DNA of 15,838 nt from Oscillospiraceae bacterium (GCA_015068335.1 SVKT01000024.1:1-15838); one strand, 5' to 3'; positions 1 through 5,540 are shown, counted from the stretch's first letter. Notes: generated from the letters alone by a model not told the origin. Numbers and translations: made by a program.

Positions 1-1
1 C

Positions 2-661
2 CATCTGAACACCGTGAAGTTCACCCTTCTGGCGGTGGTATTCGAAATGCTGATCGGCTTTGCTATGGCGCTGCTGGTACACAGCCTCCGCCGTGGCCAG
101 AAAGTTATGCGGACACTGCTGCTCCTGCCCTACCTGCTTCCCACCGTCACCGTGGCGCTGAGTTGGCGTATGATGCTCTCTCCCAACTACGGTATCGTCA
201 ACAAGGTGCTGGAAGCCCTGAATCTGCCGGTATACAACTGGTTTTCCGACATCAAGACCGCGTTCGGAATGCTGTTGTTGATCGATATATGGCAATGCGC
301 GCCCTTTGTGTTTTTGCTGCTGTATGCTGCCTTGCAGGCTGTGCCTCAGGCGCAGTATGAGGCTGCCCGCATCGACGGCGCCAGCGCCATCAACACGCTG
401 TTCTTTATCACCATTCCCAACATCAAAAACAGCCTTGCTCTGTGCGCCCTGCTGCGCACCATCGACAGTTTCCGTCTGTTCGACAAGGTCAACCTGCTCA
501 CCGGCGGCGGTCCCGCCAACAGCACCTCCACCATTACCCAGTACCTCTACAACTACGGTATCAGTTCGCTGGACTTTGGCTTTGGCAGCGCGGGTGCGGT
601 CATTATGACCGTTCTGGTTCTGCTGCTGTCCAGCGTCTATATCAAGCGCGCTATGAAGTAA
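2..661 (+). CDS. Sugar ABC transporter permease, MalF/UgpA type (5' partial)
   Basis: Inner-membrane permease subunit of a carbohydrate uptake ABC transporter. The reading frame is open to the window edge (residues H-L-N-T precede the first GTG at 14), so the true start lies upstream and the N-terminal part is missing. Several hydrophobic membrane segments are visible. The cytoplasmic EAA loop that contacts the ATPase is clear: YEAARIDGASAINTLFFITI followed by P, near positions 357-420. The TGGGP stretch after it (about 500-515) is typical of MalF-like permeases. The stop at 659-661 overlaps the ribosome site of the next gene. A partner MalG-like permease is not found downstream, where one often lies, so it is either upstream or absent. 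Substrate cannot be told. Confidence 0.92.
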   Translation, partial: HLNTVKFTLLAVVFEMLIGFAMALLVHSLRRGQKVMRTLLLLPYLLPTVTVALSWRMMLSPNYGIVNKVLEALNLPVYNWFSDIKTAFGMLLLIDIWQCAPFVFLLLYAALQAVPQAQYEAARIDGASAINTLFFITIPNIKNSLALCALLRTIDSFRLFDKVNLLTGGGPANSTSTITQYLYNYGISSLDFGFGSAGAVIMTVLVLLLSSVYIKRAMK

Positions 662-671
662 AGGTGAGATA

Positions 672-1646
672 TTGAAACTGACGTTTGTAAACGTAGGCTA
701 CGGCGAGGCCATTTTACTGGAATGTCCCGACCCTGCCCGTGAGAGCGGGACGTTTGTGATGCTCATCGACGGCGGCGGCGCCAGAGCCGAGGAATTTGCC
801 GATGCGGCATCCGGCCGGCTGCCGCTGGCGGAGTATCTGCGCGCCGCGGGGACGGACCATATCGATGTGATGGTCAGCACCCACATCCACGAGGATCACC
901 TCTGCGGCCTTGTGCCGGCGGCAGAACTGCTGCCGCCCGGAGAACTGTGGCAGACCTTTTCGCCGGATCTGGCGGCGCAGATGCACGAACTGGACAACAG
1001 CGCAGGGCGCAACCTGTCTCAGGACAACTTTATGCGCGCGCTGAACGACTACCGCGCCCTCTGCAATGGGATGACGGCGCAGGGGAGAAGCGTCCGGAAA
1101 CTGGCGCCCGGTATGAGCGGCAGCCTCTGTGACGGACTGACCTGGCAGGTGCTGGCGCCCGCACCGGAAGCGTGCGCCGCGCTGGAAGCGGACCTGCGGA
1201 AACTGTATCAGGAGACCGGCGAGGTCTTCTTTGAAACGCTGGACCGGCTGGATCGCTCGATGAACAACGGCAGTATGATGCTGCTGCTGGACTACCGCGG
1301 CACGCGGATCCTGCTCCCCGGCGACACCAACGTGGGCGGCTACGAGGGCATCGACCCCGCAAGCCTGCGCGCGCACCTGTTCAAGATCGGCCACCACGGC
1401 CAGTTGGACGGCGCCGATCAGGCCCTGCTGGATAAGATCCAGCCCGACGCGGTGGTGTGCTGCGCGTCCAGCGACCGGCGGTACAACAGCGCCAACCCCG
1501 AGGTGGTGGAACTGCTGCGCCGCAACGGCATCGCGCTGTACTGCTCCGACTGCCCGGAGATCGCCGGACAGGTCATCCCGCCTCACCGGGCGGTGTGCTT
1601 TACCGTGGGCGAAGCCGGCGCCATCTCCGCGGAGTATCTCGTATAA
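672..1646 (+). CDS. MBL-fold metallo-hydrolase, ComEC/Rec2-like
   Basis: A 324-residue metallo-beta-lactamase-fold hydrolase. The beginning (LTFVNVGYGEAILLE) is typical of ComEC-like MBL domains. Metal-binding residues are complete: H71-x-H73-x-D75-H76 in THIHEDH, D218 in LLPGDTN, and H241 in KIGHHG. The C-terminal segment with CCASSDRRYNSANP is also ComEC-like. There is no signal peptide and no ComEC channel, so it is a free-standing cytoplasmic enzyme of unknown substrate. The start is TTG at 672, chosen because AAGGTGAG at 661-668 sits just ahead; the gap to the permease stop is 10 nt, so the two are probably one operon. The role beside a sugar transporter is unknown. Confidence 0.85.
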   Translation: MKLTFVNVGYGEAILLECPDPARESGTFVMLIDGGGARAEEFADAASGRLPLAEYLRAAGTDHIDVMVSTHIHEDHLCGLVPAAELLPPGELWQTFSPDLAAQMHELDNSAGRNLSQDNFMRALNDYRALCNGMTAQGRSVRKLAPGMSGSLCDGLTWQVLAPAPEACAALEADLRKLYQETGEVFFETLDRLDRSMNNGSMMLLLDYRGTRILLPGDTNVGGYEGIDPASLRAHLFKIGHHGQLDGADQALLDKIQPDAVVCCASSDRRYNSANPEVVELLRRNGIALYCSDCPEIAGQVIPPHRAVCFTVGEAGAISAEYLV

Positions 1647-1702
1647 GGAAATATGTGCCGGGGCGGCCCGGAAAAAGGCGAAAGCCCTGAAAAACGAACC
1701 GG

Positions 1703-1730
1703 ATATGAGGGCACGCAGGTGCCCTCATAT
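1703..1730. repeat. 12-bp perfect inverted repeat (operator or weak terminator)
   Basis: ATATGAGGGCAC and its exact complement are separated by GCAG. On the plus strand only TTGCTGTT follows, so the T-tract is poor. It lies in the 120-bp gap between the hydrolase and the kinase gene. It may be a weak terminator of the first operon or a protein-binding site for the second. I see no convincing promoter after it. Confidence 0.5.
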
Positions 1731-1766
1731 TGCTGTTATGCATAAAAATGCTGGGAGGATCATCGT

Positions 1767-2654
1767 ATGAAGAAGAACTATGATGTGCTGGTCATCGGTC
1801 CGGTCTCTCTGGACCACAACATCGACCATCTGGGCAACGAGCGTAAGGAACTGGGCGGCGCCGTGGTGGCGTCCGGCTTTGCGGCGGCCAAAAGCGGCAA
1901 CAACACCGCTCTGTTCACCAAACTGAATCCCGCCGACGCCGACGTGGAAGCCCGCTTTGCCGACTCCGGCGCCGATCTGTACTGGAAGGAATCCGCTGCC
2001 ACCTGCTCCATCCGCAACCAGTATTTCACTGCCGACAAGGAGAAGCGCGCCTGCACCTCTATGGGCGTGTGCGACGGCTTCAAGTTCGAGGAACTGCCCG
2101 ACATCGACACCAGGATCTATCACTTTGCCGGTCTGGTCTACGGCGACTTCGACGGCGAACTGTTCAAGGAAGCGGCCAAGCACGGCAAGGTGGCCGTGGA
2201 CGTCCAGTGCCTGCTGCGCCACGTGGAGGCAGACAAGACGATGGCCTTCCACGACTGGGCGGAGAAGAAGGAATACCTGCCCTATATCGACTATCTGAAA
2301 ACCGACGCCGCCGAGGCGGAGATCCTCACCGGCCTGACCGACCGCGCCGAGGCTGCCAAACTCCTGTACAGTTGGGGCGCCAAAGAGATTATGATCACCC
2401 ACAACACCGAGGTGCTGATCTACGACGGCAAGGAGATCTATACCTGCCCCATCAAGGCCCGCAACCTCTCCGGCCGTACCGGCCGCGGCGACACCACCTT
2501 TGCCGGCTATATCACCGAGCGCCAGCGCGCCGACATTCCCGAAGCGCTGCTCTACTGCACGGCGCTGGTGTCTCTGAAAATGGAGACTCCCGGTCCCTTT
2601 ATGGGCACCCGGCAGGATGTGCTGGACTATATCGCAGAGTTTTATCAGGGCTGA
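1767..2654 (+). CDS. PfkB-family carbohydrate kinase
   Basis: A 295-residue sugar (ribokinase-type) kinase that would phosphorylate a sugar or nucleoside using ATP in the cytosol. The N-terminus (DVLVIGPVSLDHN, then a GGAVVASGFAAAKSG glycine-rich segment) is the substrate-side PfkB signature. KTDAAEAEILTG in the middle and TGRGDTTFAGY near the end are the second signature; D242 in GRGD is the expected catalytic base. The usual TGAGD reads TGRGD here, a variant seen in a subset of the family. The ATG at 1767 follows GGGAGG at 1752-1757. A 40-nt gap leads to the MgtC pair, so co-transcription is possible. Substrate is not recognisable. Confidence 0.85.
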   Translation: MKKNYDVLVIGPVSLDHNIDHLGNERKELGGAVVASGFAAAKSGNNTALFTKLNPADADVEARFADSGADLYWKESAATCSIRNQYFTADKEKRACTSMGVCDGFKFEELPDIDTRIYHFAGLVYGDFDGELFKEAAKHGKVAVDVQCLLRHVEADKTMAFHDWAEKKEYLPYIDYLKTDAAEAEILTGLTDRAEAAKLLYSWGAKEIMITHNTEVLIYDGKEIYTCPIKARNLSGRTGRGDTTFAGYITERQRADIPEALLYCTALVSLKMETPGPFMGTRQDVLDYIAEFYQG

Positions 2655-2694
2655 ACGCAGCCCGTCATACTGAACAGAACAGGAGGGGGAGCGC

Positions 2695-3414
2695 TTGGGA
2701 GAATGGATCGGTCTGCTGCGTGAATTCAATTTCGCCTCCGTAGTGCTTCGCCTGCTGCTGGCGATGTTCTGCGGCGGCTACATCGGTCTGGAACGGGGCC
2801 GCAAGCGCCGCGCCGCCGGTTTCCGCACCTATATGCTGGTGAGTCTGGGCGCTGCGCTGACGATGCTGCTGGGTCAGTATGAGTATCAGATGCTGGAACA
2901 GGTCTGGGCCCAGACCGCTGCCGGAAATAAGATCGACGCTGCCCGTTTCGGCGCGCAGGTCATTAACGGCATCGGTTTTTTGAGTGCGGGTACGGTCATC
3001 GTAACGGGAAAGCAGGAGGTCAAGGGCCTGACCACCGCCGCCGGATTGTGGGCGTCCGCCTGTATGGGTCTTGCCATCGGCGCCGGCTTCTACGAGTGCG
3101 TGTTGGTGGCGTTTCTGCTGATGTTTTTCAGCATCCGGCTGCTGCCCGCCATCGAGAACTTTATTGTGGAAAGTGCGCGGAATATGAACCTCTGCGTGGA
3201 GTTTGAGTCGCTGGACGATATCGGACAGATCCTGGGCCAACTCAAACAACTGGGCGCCCACATCTACGAGGTGGACATTTCCAGAGGCGGAGAGGAGCAG
3301 CGCCGCAATCCCAGTGCCGTGCTGTCCCTGCGGATGAACAAAAAAACGCCCCACACGCAGATCATAACGGCGCTGCTGGAACTGGACTGCGTCCGCACGA
3401 TCGAAGAAGTATAA
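2695..3414 (+). CDS. MgtC/SapB family membrane protein, first of a tandem pair
   Basis: A 239-residue protein of the MgtC/SapB family, an inner-membrane group linked to magnesium-limited growth and, in some members, to control of the F-type ATP synthase. The family core is plain: CGGYIGLERGRKRRAAGFRT, then RFGAQVINGIGFLSAGTVIV and KGLTTAAGLW. About four or five membrane segments fill residues 1-150. The soluble C-terminal part (about 160-239) has the beta-alpha pattern of the ACT-like tail of longer members. The start is TTG at 2695, behind a strong AGGAGGGGG at 2681-2689. It is followed after 13 nt by a paralogue. The C-terminal tail suggests ligand sensing; this is inferred from family structure only. 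Confidence 0.88.
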   Translation: MGEWIGLLREFNFASVVLRLLLAMFCGGYIGLERGRKRRAAGFRTYMLVSLGAALTMLLGQYEYQMLEQVWAQTAAGNKIDAARFGAQVINGIGFLSAGTVIVTGKQEVKGLTTAAGLWASACMGLAIGAGFYECVLVAFLLMFFSIRLLPAIENFIVESARNMNLCVEFESLDDIGQILGQLKQLGAHIYEVDISRGGEEQRRNPSAVLSLRMNKKTPHTQIITALLELDCVRTIEEV

Positions 3415-3427
3415 GGGAGGTGCGGAA

Positions 3428-4120
3428 ATGTTATCGTTGTTTGACCCCGTGAGAGATGTGACGCTGGTATCCGTTGCGCTGCGGCTGGTTCTGGCTGCCA
3501 TCTGTGGCGGCGCCATCGGCATCGAGCGGGAATATAAGCGGCGGCCTGCGGGGTTCCGCACCCACATTCTCATTTGCCTGGGCGCGGCTATGACCACCCT
3601 GACCAGCCAGTACCTCTCTCTTGTTATGGGCTACTATACCGATATGGCCCGGCTGGGCGCACAGGTCATCGCAGGCATCGGCTTTATCGGCGCCGGTACC
3701 ATCATCGTGACCAAACGCCAGCGCGTCAAGGGACTGACCACCGCTGCCGGATTGTGGACCGTGGCAGTGGCGGGTCTTGCGCTGGGCGCGGGATTTTATG
3801 AAGGCGCCATTCTGGTCACCGTTTTTGTCCTGCTGGCGGAACTTCTGTTTTCCAAAATCGAGTATCGCCTGTTGGAGAGCGCCCCGGAGATCAATCTCTA
3901 TATGGAATATACCGATAAACTGTGCCTGGAAAAGGTTTTGAAGCACTATCAGGACCGGAAAGTCAAGGTCCTGAATATGGAGATCACCCGCGCCAAGGGC
4001 AGCGAACAGCACAACGCCTGTGCGATCTTCTCCCTCCGCCTCAACAAAAAGTGCCGGGCGGATGCGCTGATCTCCGAGGTGAGCGCCACCGAAGGCGTTG
4101 CCCTTGTGCAGGAACTGTGA
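3428..4120 (+). CDS. MgtC/SapB family membrane protein, second of a tandem pair
   Basis: A 230-residue paralogue of the preceding gene, with the same blocks: CGGAIGIEREYKRRPAGFRT, RLGAQVIAGIGFIGAGTIIV, KGLTTAAGLW and a soluble C-terminal domain from about residue 155. The RTH and GFIGAG forms are closer to the family consensus than the RTY and GFLSAG of the first copy, so this copy looks the more canonical. GGGAGG at 3415-3420 directly follows the stop of the first gene and places the ATG at 3428; translation is probably coupled. Two diverged adjacent copies suggest a heteromeric or specialised pair, not a recent duplication. Confidence 0.88.
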   Translation: MLSLFDPVRDVTLVSVALRLVLAAICGGAIGIEREYKRRPAGFRTHILICLGAAMTTLTSQYLSLVMGYYTDMARLGAQVIAGIGFIGAGTIIVTKRQRVKGLTTAAGLWTVAVAGLALGAGFYEGAILVTVFVLLAELLFSKIEYRLLESAPEINLYMEYTDKLCLEKVLKHYQDRKVKVLNMEITRAKGSEQHNACAIFSLRLNKKCRADALISEVSATEGVALVQEL

Positions 4121-4125
4121 AAACA

Positions 4126-4152
4126 GCCCCTGGATCCGTTGGATCCAGGGGC
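4126..4152. terminator. Bidirectional intrinsic terminator after the MgtC pair
   Basis: A perfect 12-bp stem (GCCCCTGGATCC with loop GTT) ends the MgtC operon. On the plus strand CATTTCATTC follows; on the minus strand TGTTTTCAC follows. It therefore separates the plus-strand operon from the converging minus-strand island. Confidence 0.85.
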
Positions 4153-4156
4153 CATT

Positions 4157-4231
4157 TCATTCAAAGCACAGAAAGGCTGCCCTGTGCAGAACAGGGCGGC
4201 TTTCGACTTCGTTTTGACTATTTTCGTGCAT
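4157..4231 (-). pseudogene. Short second frame of unit 1, probably decayed (24 codons)
   Basis: On the minus strand the stop of the 102-codon gene (4237-4235) is followed by GAT and then ATG at 4231-4229, exactly 3 nt away and in the same frame. The frame reads MHENSQNEVESR and then runs through the hairpin at 4173-4203 to TGA at 4159-4157. Its first 12 residues resemble MSKEILDETASR, the start of the 52-residue frame at the same place in unit 2. The rest is unrelated and overlaps a terminator, so I read it as a truncated relic. It was identified by comparing the two units; alone it would not be called. Confidence 0.4.
4173..4203. terminator. Hairpin terminator at the left end of the island
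   Basis: A 13-bp stem with two G-U pairs (4173-4185 against 4191-4203) and loop GCAGA. The plus strand continues CGACTTCGTTTTG. On the minus strand it lies just behind the unit 1 gene, so with 4126-4152 it forms a double stop between converging transcripts. Confidence 0.65.
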
Positions 4232-4234
4232 ATC

Positions 4235-4543
4235 TTATGATAATATTTGGAGAATTTTTGGGGCGCTACAAAGGACATCTTCGATAGATCCATCGTCAGC
4301 GCAAAAGATACAAGAAGAAGCACAAGCCATAAACCAATCTACCTGAACCAAATTTACAAGAAGCCCTACCATATTTGCAAAATCGTGTTCGGATCCAACG
4401 CCCTCAAATGACAAGACCTCGCTTTCCGAAGTACAGCGCAAGCCGCGTTTTACAAATGCGCGCTTAATGGTGTCATAAACATCCTCTATCGCATATCCCT
4501 GTGCTTCCAGAGCAACAGCGTTAAAGGTCATTTCTGCTTTCAT
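4235..4543 (-). CDS. Small protein of repeat-RNA unit 1; candidate type III-like toxin
   Basis: A 102-residue acidic protein that I do not recognise by name. It begins MKAEMTFNAV, has a helix-like stretch DVYDTIKRAFVKRG, a strand SEVLSF, a second helix DFANMVGLLVNLVQVDWF, and a cysteine-containing end (C74, C78, C81, C92). The strand-helix-strand-helix-strand order and the WF near the end of the second helix resemble VapD/Cas2-type ribonucleases; this is pattern inference only. Residues 1-58 are identical to the paralogue at 4943-5251, while the last 44 differ at about a dozen places. GGAAAGGGG at about 4552-4560 is the ribosome site. A strong terminator ends only about 20 nt upstream, so transcription must come by read-through from the repeat-RNA promoter at 4733-4761. 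That is the layout of a type III toxin gene. Confidence 0.75.
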   Translation of the reverse strand: MKAEMTFNAVALEAQGYAIEDVYDTIKRAFVKRGLRCTSESEVLSFEGVGSEHDFANMVGLLVNLVQVDWFMACASSCIFCADDGSIEDVLCSAPKILQILS

Positions 4544-4564
4544 TTTAATACCCCTTTCCGAACA

Positions 4565-4593
4565 AAAAAGGGGCGGTTAAACCGCCCCTTTTT
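4565..4593. terminator. Strong terminator between repeat RNA 1 and its small gene
   Basis: A 13-bp perfect stem (AAAAAGGGGCGGT, loop TAA). On the minus strand it ends in a run of six T. It lies 21 nt upstream of the start of the 4235-4543 gene on the same strand, so most transcripts from the repeat-RNA promoter should stop here and a minority read into the gene. In ToxIN loci the terminator between antitoxin and toxin sets the RNA-to-protein ratio in this way. Confidence 0.85.
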
Positions 4594-4628
4594 GCTCATT
4601 ACGGCCACCGTTAAGGTCGTGGCGCACC

Positions 4629-4702
4629 TGACATAAATGATCTGCTCTCAAAGCGGCAGGGCGCTTGACATAAATGATCTGCTCTCAAAGCGGCAGGGCA
4701 CT
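4629..4702 (-). repeat. Two tandem 37-bp repeats
   Basis: Copies at 4629-4665 and 4666-4702 differ at a single position (G or A, third from the end in plus-strand reading). On the plus strand each begins TGACATAAATGATCTGCTCT and ends in AAGCGGCAGGGC plus three bases. They are back to back with no spacers, so this is not a CRISPR array. They show no clear similarity to the 34-bp repeats at 5341-5442. Confidence 0.95.
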
Positions 4703-4732
4703 TGTCAGGTTGGGCATTTCTGCCCTGCAATT

Positions 4733-4761
4733 ATTATACGCATCCGGCGGCGGGATGTCAA
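4733..4761 (-). promoter_or_regulatory. Perfect-consensus promoter for repeat RNA 1
   Basis: On the minus strand: TTGACA (4761-4756), 17-bp spacer, TATAAT (4738-4733). The expected start is near 4726, at the foot of the GNRA hairpin. The spacer contains CCCGCCG, as does that of the matching promoter at 5463-5491, which suggests common origin. Confidence 0.85.
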
Positions 4762-4780
4762 GACCAGAACAGCCCCTCGC

Positions 4781-4939
4781 TCAACTCTGTTCCGGCCGGC
4801 GCTGCTGGGTGGGCTGCTGATCCGGAGCCTGCTGGCTGCGCCGGTCAACTTCGTCCTGTGCAGTTGCTAGCGCCTTTTGGTTCAAATCAAATGTGATTTG
4901 CTTTCGGCTGGCGGTTTCGTCGAGAATTTCTTTGCTCAT
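4781..4939 (-). CDS. Small second ORF of unit 2 (52 aa, hypothetical)
   Basis: The ATG at 4939-4937 lies 3 nt after the stop of the 4943-5251 gene and in the same frame (TAA-AAT-ATG). It encodes MSKEILDETASR, then KQITFDLNQKAL, then a hydrophilic tail rich in Q, R and P (DQQPTQQRRPEQS), ending at TGA 4783-4781. There is no clear ribosome site, so translation would depend on reinitiation after the upstream gene. The ITFDL segment recalls the first strand of VapD-like proteins, but the rest of such a domain is absent, so it could be a small partner protein or a remnant. Unit 1 has a frame in the same position with a related start, which argues that it was once part of the unit. Confidence 0.5.
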   Translation of the reverse strand: MSKEILDETASRKQITFDLNQKALATAQDEVDRRSQQAPDQQPTQQRRPEQS

Positions 4940-4942
4940 ATT

Positions 4943-5251
4943 TTATGATAATGCTTTGCGGATATTCGGAGCGCTACAAAGTATATCTTCCACAACTCCG
5001 TCATCATCATAGAAGATACAAGAAGAAGCACAATCCATAAACCAATCTACCTGAACCAGACCCACAAGAAGCCCCATCATATTTGCAAAATCGTGTTCGG
5101 ATCCAACGCCCTCAAATGACAAGACCTCGCTTTCCGAAGTACAGCGCAAGCCGCGTTTTACAAATGCGCGCTTAATGGTGTCATAAACATCCTCTATCGC
5201 ATATCCCTGTGCTTCCAGAGCAACAGCGTTAAAGGTCATTTCTGCTTTCAT
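4943..5251 (-). CDS. Small protein of repeat-RNA unit 2; candidate type III-like toxin
   Basis: A 102-residue paralogue of the 4235-4543 product. Codons 1-58 are identical even at silent positions; residues 59-102 diverge (for example V59M, N64G, A73D, C81Y, A82D, S86V, I87V, K96N, L98R). It keeps DWFM.CASSCIF and the acidic DDDG. AAGGAG at about 5260-5265 precedes the ATG. The terminator of its own repeat RNA ends about 45 nt upstream, and I see no other promoter between that terminator and the gene. Expression is therefore expected by read-through. Composition is visibly more AT-rich than the flanking genes, which suggests horizontal acquisition. The function is inferred from layout alone. 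Confidence 0.75.
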   Translation of the reverse strand: MKAEMTFNAVALEAQGYAIEDVYDTIKRAFVKRGLRCTSESEVLSFEGVGSEHDFANMMGLLVGLVQVDWFMDCASSCIFYDDDGVVEDILCSAPNIRKALS

Positions 5252-5300
5252 TTCTATCTCCTTTGTGTTACGCCTGTGATACCTGTGTGTTTTCTAAAAA

Positions 5301-5330
5301 AGAGGGTCAGGCACCAGGGCCTGACCCTCT
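5301..5330. terminator. Strong terminator between repeat RNA 2 and its small gene
   Basis: A 12-bp perfect stem (AGAGGGTCAGGC, loop ACCAGG). On the minus strand it ends in six T; on the plus strand G and seven T follow. It stands about 50 nt upstream of the 4943-5251 gene on the same strand, repeating the arrangement of unit 1. Confidence 0.85.
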
Positions 5331-5340
5331 GTTTTTTTAG

Positions 5341-5442
5341 TTCCCACTCGTGGTAGGGTACACCGCTTTTTTGGCTCTCACTTATGGTAGAGTACACCGC
5401 TTTTTTGGCTCCCACTTATGGTAGGGTACACCGCTTTAAGGG
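5341..5442 (-). repeat. Three tandem 34-bp repeats
   Basis: Copies at 5341-5374, 5375-5408 and 5409-5442. The core GTACACCGC is invariant. Differences are few, and two of them (repeat positions 4 and 17, C/G in copies 1 and 3, T/A in copy 2) keep a base pair. On the RNA strand the copies are joined by A-runs. There are no unique spacers. Confidence 0.95.
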
Positions 5443-5462
5443 TATCGCTACCCTGTAAAAGC

Positions 5463-5491
5463 ATTATATACACCCGGCGGGAAGGTGTCAA
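5463..5491 (-). promoter_or_regulatory. Perfect-consensus promoter for repeat RNA 2
   Basis: On the minus strand: TTGACA (5491-5486), 17-bp spacer, TATAAT (5468-5463). The expected start is near 5456, right before the GNRA hairpin. It lies about 40 bp beyond the terminator of the CNNM operon. Confidence 0.85.
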
Positions 5492-5540
5492 GTGGGTTTT
5501 GTCGACAAGCCTCCGGCCAGGGCAATGTGCTGCAAAAAAA

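Larger units (their letters stand above)
4564..4726 (-). ncRNA. Repeat RNA of unit 1 (candidate RNA antitoxin)
   Basis: Predicted untranslated RNA of about 160 nt, from the start site expected for the promoter at 4733-4761 to the terminator at 4565-4593. It opens with a GGGCA-GAAA-UGCCC hairpin (4712-4725), a GNRA tetraloop. Two 37-nt tandem repeats follow. They are enclosed by ACCUGACA and UGUCAGGU (about 4626-4633 and 4703-4710), which can pair over 8 bp. A degenerate partial repeat may lie on the terminator side. Inside each repeat CUGC and GCAG can pair. Position, size and repeats match antitoxin RNAs of type III toxin-antitoxin loci. A short AUG frame (MPNLTSALPL) is present but its AUG is inside the 5' hairpin. 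Confidence 0.65.
5296..5456 (-). ncRNA. Repeat RNA of unit 2 (candidate RNA antitoxin)
   Basis: Predicted untranslated RNA of about 160 nt, from the promoter at 5463-5491 to the terminator at 5301-5330. It opens with AGGGUA-GCGA-UACCCU (5454-5439), again a GNRA-capped hairpin. Three 34-nt repeats follow, each with GCGGUGUA, CCCUACC, AUAAGUGGG and AGCC. The first two are separated from the next repeat by AAAAAA; the last is followed by an A-run before the terminator. The middle repeat has CUC and GAG where the other two have CCC and GGG, a compensating change that supports pairing. GGU...ACC and CCC...GGG interleave, so an H-type pseudoknot is possible, as in ToxI. A-rich linkers are where ToxN-type enzymes cut their RNA. 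Confidence 0.7.

Noticed and set aside
714..1586. Minus-strand 290-codon frame over the MBL hydrolase
   Set aside because: It is the antisense shadow of a gene with complete catalytic motifs and has no recognisable domain.
4690..4719. Leader peptide MPNLTSALPL in repeat RNA 1
   Set aside because: The AUG is inside the 5' hairpin, there is almost no room for a ribosome site, and no comparable frame exists in repeat RNA 2.
4637..4896. Plus-strand frames of 64-77 codons over the 37-bp repeats
   Set aside because: They run antisense through repeats, the promoter and the 52-codon frame, with no ribosome site and low-quality composition.
4629..5442. CRISPR array
   Set aside because: Repeat lengths are in range, but copies are directly adjacent without unique spacers, two unrelated repeat types are present, and no cas gene is near.
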